From JANYCO01 sp035535995 (lineage in GTDB: Bacteria; Bacteroidota; Bacteroidia; Cytophagales; Cytophagaceae), in the NCBI GenBank assembly GCA_035535995.1, contig DATLOZ010000003.1, positions 56,897-120,896 of the forward strand: a stretch of 64,000 nucleotides of DNA. The letters run 5' to 3'. Positions 16,369-25,698 of this stretch are shown here, one piece after another (within the stretch, counting starts at the first letter, position 1; each line of letters opens with the position of its first letter). The notes below the pieces were generated by a model, which was not told the DNA's origin, searched no databases, and saw nothing but the letters and a program-made list of their open reading frames with translations. The position numbers and the translations under genes were made by a program.

Positions 16369-17691
16369 TCAGGCAATGGAGATCAGCAAAGACTTTTTAT
16401 CCTCTTCCGCTTTATAATGTTCGTCAATCCTGTAGCCTGCAATCCATATGATCTCTTTGCCGGAAAGGATGACAGTGGTCTTGTCTTTAAGATTGAGAGG
16501 GATTTTAAGATCATTTAAAAAATCGCTTACTTTTTTTCTCCCTTTCATGCCTAATGGCTGGAAGCTATCTCCCGCCTGCCATGGGCGTGCTTTCAAAGGA
16601 AATTTTAATTTTTCGTAATTTAAATAAGCGAAAGACGGTGAAGAAGATTTTTCAAATCCTTCTGTAATACTGAAATGCAAAGTTTGTTCGCACCAGGGAA
16701 GCACAACTTCTGAGGTGTGTTCATCAATCATTATTTCTTCTTGTATCGGATCTTCGCTTAGCGTAGTAATTATCAGAGAACCGCGATCTTTTACCAATAA
16801 ATGAGAAGGAGAAATAAATTTTTTTCCGGCTTCCGATGAAAGGCATTCGAGTATTTCTTTGCACTGGGTATAGTTGAATCCATAAGGTTTCAGCAGTTCA
16901 AACAAAAGAATGAGAGGTTCGGGTTCGTCGGCAAGAAATGCATAATCGAGGGTATGATGATCGTCTTGCTCTAAAATAAAATCATTGCGACAGCCATGGA
17001 TATAATGCTGAAAAACGGTTTCCGCCGCTGAGATTTTCTCCACGCTCAGGCGGATTGTTTGTTCGAGATTTGGGTTGATCTTTTTTAACAAAGGAATTAT
17101 TTCCAGTCTCAGCAGATTTCTATGATACTTGGTAGATTCGTTGGAACTGTCTTCGCGCCAGGAGAGTTTTTGTGCTTGTGCGTATTCTAAAATTTCTTCC
17201 TTGGTAGCAAAAAGCAAAGGCCTGATCAGATTCCCGGCTTTGGGTTTGATTCCGTGCAAGCCCGCGATGCCCGTGCCGCGTACAAGGTTCAACAAAACAG
17301 TTTCCAATAAATCATTCTGGTGATGTGCGGTGAGGAGGTGAGTATATCCTTTTTGTGCGCAAAGATCAGCAAACCATTCGTATCGTAAAGCACGGGCGGC
17401 CATCTGAATAGAAGTGCCGGATGTTTTTGCGTAGCGTTTGGTATCAAATTTTTTTAGATGAATATTGGCTTGAAGATCTTCTGCCAGCGTTTCCACAAAT
17501 TGTTCATCTTCTTCCGATTCCTGTTCACGCAGGCCGAAATTGCAATGTGCGATGGTGAAATTCGCTTTGTATTGGTTGAGCAAATGGCAGAGTACTACAG
17601 AATCCACACCGCCACTTACGGCTACCAATAATTTATCTTCAGGGCGGAATAAATTATTTTCGGTGTTATATTTGTGAAACCTGTCTAGCAT
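16369..17691 (-). CDS. tilS: tRNA(Ile)-lysidine synthetase
   Basis: A 440-residue enzyme that puts lysidine at C34 of the CAU-anticodon tRNA-Ile. The PP-loop SGGVDS is at residues 26-31, within the N-terminal N-type ATP-pyrophosphatase domain (about 1-210). The C-terminal TilS domain contains FQPLGMKGRKKVSDFLND near 375-392, a hallmark of the family. It is monocistronic and divergent from the OstA-like gene, with 88 bases between. Confidence 0.95.
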   Translation of the reverse strand: MLDRFHKYNTENNLFRPEDKLLVAVSGGVDSVVLCHLLNQYKANFTIAHCNFGLREQESEEDEQFVETLAEDLQANIHLKKFDTKRYAKTSGTSIQMAARALRYEWFADLCAQKGYTHLLTAHHQNDLLETVLLNLVRGTGIAGLHGIKPKAGNLIRPLLFATKEEILEYAQAQKLSWREDSSNESTKYHRNLLRLEIIPLLKKINPNLEQTIRLSVEKISAAETVFQHYIHGCRNDFILEQDDHHTLDYAFLADEPEPLILLFELLKPYGFNYTQCKEILECLSSEAGKKFISPSHLLVKDRGSLIITTLSEDPIQEEIMIDEHTSEVVLPWCEQTLHFSITEGFEKSSSPSFAYLNYEKLKFPLKARPWQAGDSFQPLGMKGRKKVSDFLNDLKIPLNLKDKTTVILSGKEIIWIAGYRIDEHYKAEEDKKSLLISIA

Positions 17692-17779
17692 ATTGGGTAA
17701 ATATAAAAATAAGATGTCATATGCCTATACCGGAAACCGGATATTTTAGACAGGCCATGAAGGGTTTCAATACAATCAA

Positions 17780-19498
17780 ATGAAAAAAATAATATTCCTG
17801 TTTACGCTGCTGGCGGTTCCTCTTCTGCTTCGGTCTCAGTCTACCGCGCAGACTCCGGCAGGAGAGAAGGTGCAATTGATCCAGGCAGGTTCGCTGGAAG
17901 GGATCGTAAAAAACGGCGAAGAGCTAAGAAAGTTAATAGGAGACGTTGTATTCAGACACGAAGGTACAATGCTCTATTGTGATTCGGCATACCAGTACGA
18001 TAAAAAAAATGAGATCGAATGCTTCGGAAACGTACGAATGGTGCAGGGCGATACGGTAACGATGACAGGAAAAAAACTACGCTACAACGGTAATACCAAG
18101 AGAGCGATCGTTACGAAAGATGTAATTCTGAAAGACAAAAAAATGACTCTTTACACGGATTACCTGGAGTATGACATGAAAACCCAACTGGCCACCTACC
18201 TGGAAGGCGGAAAGATCATCGACGAAGAGAATGTACTTACTAGTCAGCGCGGTTACTACAATACTTCCAGCAAGATCTTTTGGTTTAAAAAAGATGTAAA
18301 ACTTGTCAACGACAAAGAAAAATATACCCTCACTTCCGATACACTACAATACCACACCATTACAAAGATTGCTACCTTCCGCGGCCCATCGAAGGTGACG
18401 AAAGAAAACGATGTACTCTACGCCGATCATGGAGAATATGAAACCCAAACCGGTCATTCGCGTGCCATTGGCCGTGCGCGTGTGGAGTCGGACAGTTATG
18501 TGCTGGAAGGTGATAAGATCCACTACAATGAGTTTGGGAAATATGGCGTTGCGGAAGGAAATGTAAAAATGACTTCCCATGAAAATAACCTGGAAGTTTT
18601 CGGAGACCTCGCTCATTACTGGGGAAAAGAAGGAATTGTAAAAGTAACAGGCAAACCGTTGGTAAAAAATAAAATGGAAGAGGACACCCTCTTCCTCACC
18701 GCCGATACGCTTATCTCGGTAGACCGCAAGAATCCAAAAGACACAACGATCAAGGAAAAATATCTCCGCGCTTTTCACCATGTAAAAATTTACAAAACCG
18801 ATATCCAGGCCAAATGCGATTCATTGGTATATAACATTATCGATTCCACGATCTATTTGTATAACGATCCGCTTATGTGGAACGGCGGCAACCAAGTAGA
18901 AGCTGATTCGATCAATATTCTAATGAAGAATAAAAGGATTCATCGTATGGATACGAATGTAAATTCCTTTATTATCTCTCAGGACACCATCAAAAATTTC
19001 AACCAGGTAAAAGGTAAGAAGATGGTCGCTTATTTCAAGGATGATAAAATTTCCCGGGTAAATGTTACTGGTAACGGTCAGAGTATTTATTATGCGATGG
19101 AGGAAGGCGTTAATAAAGTGATCGGCCTTAACAAAGCAGAGTGCAGTAATATAGTGATCAAGTTTGACAGCGGAGCGGTACGCAATATCACATTTGTAAA
19201 TAAGCCTGATGCAAAATTTATTCCTCCCCATGAGATCGTAGAAGCGGAGACGAGACTGAAAGGATTTCAATGGCGAATAAAAGAAAAACCTTCGCGCGAA
19301 GAAGTAGCCTTAGCAAGAGATCTGGAAAAATATTTATACCGTTTGGATTATGGAGCTTATCAAAAAAGTTTGAAAGAACCTGTAGAGTTTGTGCAAATAC
19401 CATACGCCCGAGGATATCATCCTGCTGCTACTATAAAAGAAGAGCCTAAAGACCATGAAGAGCGGAAGAAGAAGCAGAGAAAAAGAAAAGAAAAGTGA
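17780..19498 (+). CDS. OstA-like (LptA/LptD N-domain family) protein
   Basis: A 572-residue exported protein with signal peptide (about 1-18). It contains repeated beta-jellyroll strands such as LYCDSAYQYDKKNEIECFGN and LYTDYLEYDMKTQLATYLEG (residues about 55-130, recurring to 280). This is the OstA/LptA fold that shuttles LPS across the periplasm. Bacteroidota carry this long form instead of small LptA. The C-terminus is extremely basic (EERKKKQRKRKEK), which is odd for a periplasmic protein. A role in LPS transport is inferred from the family. Confidence 0.82.
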   Translation: MKKIIFLFTLLAVPLLLRSQSTAQTPAGEKVQLIQAGSLEGIVKNGEELRKLIGDVVFRHEGTMLYCDSAYQYDKKNEIECFGNVRMVQGDTVTMTGKKLRYNGNTKRAIVTKDVILKDKKMTLYTDYLEYDMKTQLATYLEGGKIIDEENVLTSQRGYYNTSSKIFWFKKDVKLVNDKEKYTLTSDTLQYHTITKIATFRGPSKVTKENDVLYADHGEYETQTGHSRAIGRARVESDSYVLEGDKIHYNEFGKYGVAEGNVKMTSHENNLEVFGDLAHYWGKEGIVKVTGKPLVKNKMEEDTLFLTADTLISVDRKNPKDTTIKEKYLRAFHHVKIYKTDIQAKCDSLVYNIIDSTIYLYNDPLMWNGGNQVEADSINILMKNKRIHRMDTNVNSFIISQDTIKNFNQVKGKKMVAYFKDDKISRVNVTGNGQSIYYAMEEGVNKVIGLNKAECSNIVIKFDSGAVRNITFVNKPDAKFIPPHEIVEAETRLKGFQWRIKEKPSREEVALARDLEKYLYRLDYGAYQKSLKEPVEFVQIPYARGYHPAATIKEEPKDHEERKKKQRKRKEK

Positions 19499-19734
19499 TC
19501 TGAACCTTGATTCTCAGGATTAGAAGATTTACTTGGTTTTGATTAGCGGGATGCCTGGCCGTTATTGCCATTCAGGAGGAACCTCGTGCGGATTCTGCAC
19601 TTTCTTTACTAGTCAATGTTAAATTTATTTATCCTGCCTTTCATCAGCGCTCTTATAAAGCCGATTTCAGGAATTTCTAATCATCCACCAGCCGGCGGGA
19701 CAACTACGATAAATTCTGAGAATCAGGGTTCAGA
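19499..19734. repeat. Inverted-repeat element of the TCTGAACCTTGATT family
   Basis: The left end TCTGAACCTTGATTCTCAG pairs with CTGAGAATCAGGGTTCAGA at the right end (18 of 19). The inside includes GATTAGAAGATTTA, also seen in the copy at 57193-57464. It fills the gap between two convergent genes and has no convincing ORF. Confidence 0.8.
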
Positions 19735-19740
19735 CAAAAA

Positions 19741-22422
19741 TTATTTTACCAGGATTTTCTCTATCACCGTTTCCATTTCAGTTCCCGTTATATTCGCATA
19801 ATACACACCCGCCGACATGCCTGATAGATCAAGGGTATTAGAAGCTGTTGCATTTGTTTTTATGAGTACGGATTGCCCCAGTGTATTTATTAGTTCGATC
19901 GTTACATCTCCTTTCAGATTGTAGATCTGCACGGTAAGTGCATCCTGTGCAGGGTTTGGAAAAATGGAGATGGAAAGTTCGCTTCCGAAATTCAGTGAAC
20001 GAATTGTGCTGAAAGAAGATTTTCCATTGTAATCAACTTGTTGAAGACGATAATAATTAAAGCCTGCGGCGGCTTCCTGGTCGATAAAGGAGTAGGAGAG
20101 GATAGAATGGCTATTACCAGCTCCCGCCACTGTTCCGATTGGGCTCCAGTGTGTTCCATCCTGGCTTCTCTCTATCACAAAGTAATTGTTGTCGAGCTCT
20201 AAGGCTGTGCTCCATTCTACTAAAGTCTGTTGCGTTCCTTGTTTGCTTACTTCGAACGATAGCAGTTCGATTGGCAATACAATACAAGGTGCGAATTCGG
20301 AAGTATTATTGCTGGCATCAGTAGCCGTAGCGGTTATGAGTAATTGTTCTGCTCCCGTAAGACCAAGATTGTGTGTGTATGTCCAGTTACCCGAGGCATC
20401 AGCCGTGGTATTGCCTACGTAGATCTTGCCTTGACAGGTGCCGCAATTTGTGACAGGATTTCGGTAGATATGAATAATATCATTGGCTTGTGCCGTGCCG
20501 CTTATATAGTTGGCATTTGGAGGGCTGTTTAGCACCGGTGCTGCTTTGTTGTTGTTGCCGTTTGTAAGCAAACTGATCCCTTTGGCATTGTTGCAATAGA
20601 TACTATTTCCGCGAATAGGATTGTAGCTAGCCATAGAAGAATAAGCTTGGAGGATCACCCCGGGCCCATCGTTGTATGCAATGGTATTTGCTTCGCCGGC
20701 AGTAGGATTGGTAGCGGAGGCGCCGATGATATTGTAGTTGCATCCACTGGCATAATCCATCAAATAAATTCCTCCAAGTATATTTCCCATATCTACCGTG
20801 CCGGAAGTATTGGTGCCGATATAATTTCCTTTGATCAGAATATTAAATGAAACCTGCAAACGAATTCCGTATTCTTCTTTGCTGTTCACCATAATGTTTG
20901 CATCGTTTGCATTGGTTCCGCCAATAGTACCGCCGTTCACGTTGATGGTGATCACACCTGAATCCTGGTTGCCAAGGTCTACGGTCAAGCCGTCGTTGGT
21001 GCCCATGATATTTCCTTTTACAGAAAAATTAGAAGATTGATAGAGTACGATCGCGTGGAAAGCGCTTTTGCAAAAGATATTCCGCTCGCTTGTATTGTTG
21101 CGGTTTCCGCCGATCACTGCGCCGGGGATATCAGCCAGTGCAATTCCATTTTCTGCATTGCCAAGCGGGGTCACCATATCAGCGCCAACGCCTACAAGGT
21201 TGCCACGAAAGACAAGGCCTGTGCAATAGTTGACAGCATTCATTCCATTACCGGTGGCCCAGTAAGTAGGAGTGTTAGGATCACTTGGTAAGGTACCGGT
21301 GTAGTTTCCGTTTCCGGAAAGAACATTGCTCAGCACAGAAATATTATCGCAGGTCGCTGTATATCCATCGATCTGGATGCCGTGCAGGTAATTGCCCAGT
21401 TTAGCATTTCCTGTTGCGGTAGTACCGATATAATTTCCCTGGATGGAAGTACCATCGCTGTCGTTGAAAATATTAATGCCATGATTATCGTTGCCTGAGA
21501 TGATATTCCGTTCACCCGTTATCGTTGTGCCGATCACAACGTTGTCGCTGTTTTCCATATTGATACCGTGCCCCGAATTGCCAAGGTCTACAGCGCCGGT
21601 AGCATCCGGACCGATATAATTCCCTTTGATCGTAGTATTGTTGCCTACAAAGAGAGAAATACCATTGAGCGTATTGCCTGAAATAATATTTTGATTAATA
21701 ATATTGCCGATAGAATTGTCGATGTAAATTCCGTGTTGTCCGTTTCCTTTGTCTGCATTGCCCGCGGCGTTGAGGCCTATATAATTTCCGAGGATCGTAT
21801 TATTGTCAGAGCCTGATTCGATGCTGATCCCATGCTGGCTATTTCCCGAGATCACGTTCCGGTCGATGGCAGCAGTTCCGCCGATGGTGTTGTTGTCGGA
21901 GTTTACCAAGGTAAGACCATGAAAGCCATTGGCTGCAATAGTATTACCGTCTACATCGATCCCGATATAATTTCCAAGAATGGAATTTCCGTTCGTGCCG
22001 TTGATGATCACTGCGAAGGCAGTAAAATTTTTAATCACCAGTCCTTTGATCGTAGAAGGCCCGGCAGTATTGACGTCGAAGCCATTGGGTATTGCGCTGT
22101 TTCCATTTACAATGATCTTCAAAGTACCTGCTGCTGCGCCGGTTTGGGAATAGCCATTGATGGTGATTGGTGTAGAGATCGCAGGCAAAGCGGAAGCCAG
22201 GGTGATGGTGAAAGGTCCGGTTCCTGTTATATTGAAATTGATGATGTCTGTAGCGCCGTTTGCATTAGCATCCAGGATAGCCTGTCTTAGCGAACCAGCT
22301 CCGGCGTCATTTGTATTGGTAACGGTAAAAGTCGCTGCTTGTGAAAAATGAAGCAATCCAAAAGTAATCCCCGTCAACCATAGCTTTTTTGTAGTCTGTA
22401 TAAAATGTAGCATATGGGTCAA
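19741..22422 (-). CDS. Secreted right-handed beta-helix protein with T9SS sorting domain
   Basis: An 893-residue protein with signal peptide (about 1-30). The start of the mature part, TFTVTNTNDAGAGSLRQAIL, is typical of large secreted Bacteroidota repeat proteins. Residues about 100-610 are PbH1-like helix turns with repeated G-N-Y-I-G and N-x-I-S-G-N motifs. A region near 610-690 resembles an Ig-like fold. The last 80 residues (ISIFPNPAQDALTV to VIEKILVK) are a T9SS type A sorting domain, so it should be exported and anchored at the surface. Binding or lyase activity on polysaccharide is possible, but no catalytic motif is recognised. Confidence 0.85.
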   Translation of the reverse strand: MTHMLHFIQTTKKLWLTGITFGLLHFSQAATFTVTNTNDAGAGSLRQAILDANANGATDIINFNITGTGPFTITLASALPAISTPITINGYSQTGAAAGTLKIIVNGNSAIPNGFDVNTAGPSTIKGLVIKNFTAFAVIINGTNGNSILGNYIGIDVDGNTIAANGFHGLTLVNSDNNTIGGTAAIDRNVISGNSQHGISIESGSDNNTILGNYIGLNAAGNADKGNGQHGIYIDNSIGNIINQNIISGNTLNGISLFVGNNTTIKGNYIGPDATGAVDLGNSGHGINMENSDNVVIGTTITGERNIISGNDNHGINIFNDSDGTSIQGNYIGTTATGNAKLGNYLHGIQIDGYTATCDNISVLSNVLSGNGNYTGTLPSDPNTPTYWATGNGMNAVNYCTGLVFRGNLVGVGADMVTPLGNAENGIALADIPGAVIGGNRNNTSERNIFCKSAFHAIVLYQSSNFSVKGNIMGTNDGLTVDLGNQDSGVITINVNGGTIGGTNANDANIMVNSKEEYGIRLQVSFNILIKGNYIGTNTSGTVDMGNILGGIYLMDYASGCNYNIIGASATNPTAGEANTIAYNDGPGVILQAYSSMASYNPIRGNSIYCNNAKGISLLTNGNNNKAAPVLNSPPNANYISGTAQANDIIHIYRNPVTNCGTCQGKIYVGNTTADASGNWTYTHNLGLTGAEQLLITATATDASNNTSEFAPCIVLPIELLSFEVSKQGTQQTLVEWSTALELDNNYFVIERSQDGTHWSPIGTVAGAGNSHSILSYSFIDQEAAAGFNYYRLQQVDYNGKSSFSTIRSLNFGSELSISIFPNPAQDALTVQIYNLKGDVTIELINTLGQSVLIKTNATASNTLDLSGMSAGVYYANITGTEMETVIEKILVK

Positions 22423-22854
22423 TTAAGTAATTTGAGTATATGTTTTCGCCACCATTCATTCATGTTATCCTGTTCTTATCATCAACCTTTCATTTAATTC
22501 TGGCAAACGCAAGTATTTGCTTTCAGAATTGATATTATAAGTATCTGGTTAATAAAGTATTGACCAAGTGTTATACAGTTCAGTCACAAACGAATCTCTT
22601 CTGATGTAAATTCTATAGTATTGTTTGTAAGAACGTTGTAGTAAAATGTAACCCTCAGGTATTTAACACTATAAGAACAATCTGAAATAAATCGGAGAAA
22701 AAATTATCTTATCTTGATGGGGAGTGACTATTAAATTTCAGGAATCCCTGGGTTGAACCCTGGGCAAAATCTGGATAATTATCAGTTTTTCAGGATTGAT
22801 TCAGTTTCCTATTCTCACATTTTAGCCTTAATTTAGCGGCGTCTTTTAGGCAAA
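22423..22854. other. Divergent intergenic region, beta-helix gene / nuoH
   Basis: 432 bases without an ORF I can support. It must carry the promoters of both flanking genes. TAATTTAG near 22831-22838, one base off the -7 consensus, could serve nuoH. An imperfect CCCTGGGTT-G-AACCCTGGG repeat lies near 22746-22765. Nothing else stands out. Confidence 0.4.
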
Positions 22855-23955
22855 ATGCTTGCATTTCTTATCATATTACCACTTATCCTCATTTACGCAG
22901 TTTTTATACTCTGGGCAGAACGGAAAGTAGCGGCCTTTGTACAAGACCGGATGGGACCTATGGAAGTTGGGTATTATGGGTTGGGACAAAGTTTTGCCGA
23001 TCTTATCAAACTGATCCAGAAAGAAGATATTATTCCAGTAAGTGCCGATCGTAAGCTTTTCAAACTAGCACCGATCGTGATCTTCACCGCTACTTTTGCA
23101 GGCTTTGCCACACTTCCTATTTCTCCCGATATTATTGGTTCCAAAATAAACATTGGTGTATTTTATATCCTCACGATCATCTCACTCGACGTAGTTGGCC
23201 TGATCATGGCGGGCTGGGGCTCGGGGAGTAAGTATCCTCTGTTTGGCGCGCTGCGTGCGGTTTCGCAAATAGTATCGTATGAAATTCCACTTACCATGTC
23301 GGTACTTTGTGTAGTGATGATCTGCCAGTCGCTCGACTTGCAGGAGATCAGCCTGCAGCAAGGGATCTGGAGCAATGATCTGTTGGCAGGTGCAGAAAAA
23401 AATTATCTCTTCGGGATTAAAGCCTGGGGCATTGACATCACAGAAACAGGTGGGTTTCTGACCTGGAATATTTTCCGCTCACCTGTTTTGTTTTTTGCTT
23501 TTGTAATTTTCTTCATTGCCTCTCTGGCGGAGGCCAACCGTGCACCTTTTGATATTCCTGAAGCAGAGTCAGAACTGGTATCCGGTTTTCATACCGAATA
23601 TTCCGGATTTCGTTTTGCAATTCTTTTTCTTGGAGAGTATGCAATGATGTTGTTGCTTTGTTTTCTTGCTTCCATCTTATTCCTGGGAAGCTGGAATACA
23701 CCACTGCCAAACATTGGCCCTGTTAAATTGGCCGACTGGACCAGCGGTATGCCCGGTACGATTGCCGGAAATATCTGGGGATTCTTCTGGCTATTTTCCA
23801 AAGCCTTGTCATTGCTCTTCCTCCAGATCTTAGCAAGATGGACCTATCCGCGTTTGCGTGTAGATCAATTGATGTATCTTTGCTGGAAAGTATTAATCCC
23901 GGCTTCGCTCGTTCTTATCTTTGTATGCGGAGTATGGAGATTGTGGATGATCTAG
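22855..23955 (+). CDS. nuoH: NADH-quinone oxidoreductase subunit H
   Basis: A 366-residue membrane subunit at the junction of the peripheral and membrane arms of complex I, close to the quinone site. About 8-9 hydrophobic helices. Family signatures: AERKVAAFVQDRMGPMEVG near residues 22-40 and EANRAPFDIPEAESELVSGF near 223-242, the latter carrying conserved acidic residues of the quinone cavity. It is the first gene of a truncated nuo run (H-I-J-K-L-M); nuoA-G are not in front of it. Confidence 0.96.
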   Translation: MLAFLIILPLILIYAVFILWAERKVAAFVQDRMGPMEVGYYGLGQSFADLIKLIQKEDIIPVSADRKLFKLAPIVIFTATFAGFATLPISPDIIGSKINIGVFYILTIISLDVVGLIMAGWGSGSKYPLFGALRAVSQIVSYEIPLTMSVLCVVMICQSLDLQEISLQQGIWSNDLLAGAEKNYLFGIKAWGIDITETGGFLTWNIFRSPVLFFAFVIFFIASLAEANRAPFDIPEAESELVSGFHTEYSGFRFAILFLGEYAMMLLLCFLASILFLGSWNTPLPNIGPVKLADWTSGMPGTIAGNIWGFFWLFSKALSLLFLQILARWTYPRLRVDQLMYLCWKVLIPASLVLIFVCGVWRLWMI

Positions 23956-23967
23956 AATAAAAATTTC

Positions 23968-24771
23968 ATGCAGAAAAAAGAAGCGACATATTTCAGTACG
24001 ATCAAAACAGGGATCTATTCCCTGATGGAAGGACTGTCGCTTACGTTCAAACATTTTCGCGCCGCTAGTCAAAAAAGAAAACCGATCGGTGTAGAGAACA
24101 AAGAATATTTTCAACAGGAAACAGGAATCGTAACTACCGAATATCCTTACGAAGCCATCCCTGTACCCGACAATGGGCGCTATCGTTTGAACAATGAAAT
24201 TGACGATTGCATTGTCTGCGACCTTTGCGCAAAGATCTGCCCGGTGAATTGCATTGACATCGTACCAATAAAATCTCCCGAAGAGATTGGCAAAACTTCC
24301 GATGGCACAACGAAAAGAATTTATGCCGCTACGTTTGATATCGACATGGCGAAATGCTGCTATTGTGGATTGTGTACTACCGTATGCCCTACCGAATGCC
24401 TCACCATGACCAAGACATTCGACTATAGCGAATTTGATGTGCGCAACATGAACTATCACTTCACCGATCTGAATCCTGAGCAAGCAGAAGAGAAGAAGAA
24501 GATCTATGAAGAATTTGAAAAAGAAAAACAACGCCTGAAAGCAGAGAATGCTAAGAAAACAGAAACTTCAGGTACAGAAACAACTACCGGGGAAACCACT
24601 ACAGAAAAGAAACCAGCTTTCAAGCCGGTGATCAAAATACCGCCAAAAACAGGAGAGACGCAGGATACAACACAAGAAAAGAAAGAAGGTGAAACGGAAT
24701 TGCCAAAACCGAAACCGGTTTTCAAACCTGTAATTAAACCTCCGAAAAAAGACGAGGACCAAAACTCATGA
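23968..24771 (+). CDS. nuoI: NADH-quinone oxidoreductase subunit I with long C-terminal tail
   Basis: Subunit carrying clusters N6a/N6b of complex I. Two 4Fe-4S motifs are clear: CIVCDLCAKICP near residue 87 and CCYCGLCTTVCP near 130. The ferredoxin-like domain ends at about residue 175. The remaining 90 residues are a Lys/Glu/Thr/Pro-rich low-complexity tail with two related units, KPAFKPVIKIPPK and KPVFKPVIKPPKK, which usual NuoI proteins (about 160-180 residues) lack. Its stop overlaps the nuoJ ATG by 4 bases. Confidence 0.94.
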   Translation: MQKKEATYFSTIKTGIYSLMEGLSLTFKHFRAASQKRKPIGVENKEYFQQETGIVTTEYPYEAIPVPDNGRYRLNNEIDDCIVCDLCAKICPVNCIDIVPIKSPEEIGKTSDGTTKRIYAATFDIDMAKCCYCGLCTTVCPTECLTMTKTFDYSEFDVRNMNYHFTDLNPEQAEEKKKIYEEFEKEKQRLKAENAKKTETSGTETTTGETTTEKKPAFKPVIKIPPKTGETQDTTQEKKEGETELPKPKPVFKPVIKPPKKDEDQNS

Positions 24772-25283
24772 CAATAACCCAGATCTTATTTTACATGTTT
24801 GCGGGCCTATCCGTAGGTGCTGGGTTGTTTATACTCTTTACCAAAAATGTGCTGCATGCAGTGTTGTCGCTGCTGGCAGTATTTGTGGGTGTGGCGGCCA
24901 TGTTCATTTTCGCCGGCGCCGATTTCCTGGCGATCACACAATTGGTGGTATATGTAGGTGGTGTATTAGTGTTAATGCTTTTTGGTGTAATGCTTACCAA
25001 TCGCGAAACCGGTGCGGTATATCCTGTTTCAAAAAATAAATATTTCTTTTTGGGTATTCTGTCAGCCGCTTCTGTATTGGGGATGATGGTTTTCCTGATT
25101 TTGAAAAATGATAAGAATTTTATTTCGACAGCAAAACCTTTTTCGGGTCAGGCGCCAAGTACAGTAAAGACGATAGGAATAAACTTGATGAGTGAATATC
25201 TGCTTGCATTTGAAGTAGCAGGTATCTTATTATTGCTAGCCTTGATTGGCGCAGCATTTATTGCTGGAAGAAAAACATCATAG
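24768..25283 (+). CDS. nuoJ: NADH-quinone oxidoreductase subunit J
   Basis: A 171-residue membrane subunit with five predicted helices. The TM3 region (FLAITQLVVYVGGVLVLMLF, about residues 47-66) is the conserved NuoJ segment with the pi-bulge helix linking the quinone site and the proton channels. It overlaps nuoI by ATGA. Confidence 0.94.
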   Translation: MTITQILFYMFAGLSVGAGLFILFTKNVLHAVLSLLAVFVGVAAMFIFAGADFLAITQLVVYVGGVLVLMLFGVMLTNRETGAVYPVSKNKYFFLGILSAASVLGMMVFLILKNDKNFISTAKPFSGQAPSTVKTIGINLMSEYLLAFEVAGILLLLALIGAAFIAGRKTS

Positions 25284-25388
25284 AAAAAACAAACCCAAAT
25301 GTCAAATTCAAAAAACTAAGTATAAACTTTTGATATTTGGAAATTGGATTTTGGAATTTAGACACGATAATTATTAAACAAAAGAATA
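25284..25388. repeat. Quasi-palindromic spacer inside the nuo run
   Basis: CAAATGTCAAATTCAAAAA and TTGATATTTGGAAATTGG / TTTTGGAATTT are imperfect complements, so the nuoJ-nuoK gap of 105 bases could fold. All the other nuo gaps here are short (18 bases or less) or overlaps. Confidence 0.4.
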
Positions 25389-25691
25389 TTGATACCCTTA
25401 GTTCACTATCTTATCATAAGTGCCGTGCTTTTCAGCATTGGGATTGCTATTGTGATCACTAAACGTAACATCATTGTAGTATTAGCTGGAATCGAATTGA
25501 TCCTTAATGCAGCCAATATTAACCTGGTAGCTTTTAGCACACAAGATGGAATGCTGAAGGGACAATTATTCGCACTCTTCGTAATGATCGTAGCTGCCGC
25601 CGAGGCTGCTATAGCCCTGGCGATCGTAACGCAGGTGTACAAACATTTCCGAACAAGTAATCTGGATGAGCTTAACAAACTAAAAGATTAA
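25389..25691 (+). CDS. nuoK: NADH-quinone oxidoreductase subunit K
   Basis: A 100-residue, three-helix membrane subunit homologous to MrpC. The conserved Glu-bearing helices are visible as VLAGIELILNAANINLVAF (about 31-49) and FVMIVAAAEAAIALAIV (about 64-80). The start is TTG (codon at 25389): the family begins at exactly this point (IPLVHYLIISAVLFSIG) and no ATG is available. Confidence 0.94.
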   Translation: MIPLVHYLIISAVLFSIGIAIVITKRNIIVVLAGIELILNAANINLVAFSTQDGMLKGQLFALFVMIVAAAEAAIALAIVTQVYKHFRTSNLDELNKLKD

Positions 25692-25698
25692 ATAAACG

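Noticed and set aside
23893..24531. 212-codon minus-strand ORF opposite nuoI
   Set aside because: It overlaps the certain nuoI reading frame with both 4Fe-4S motifs; no recognisable product.
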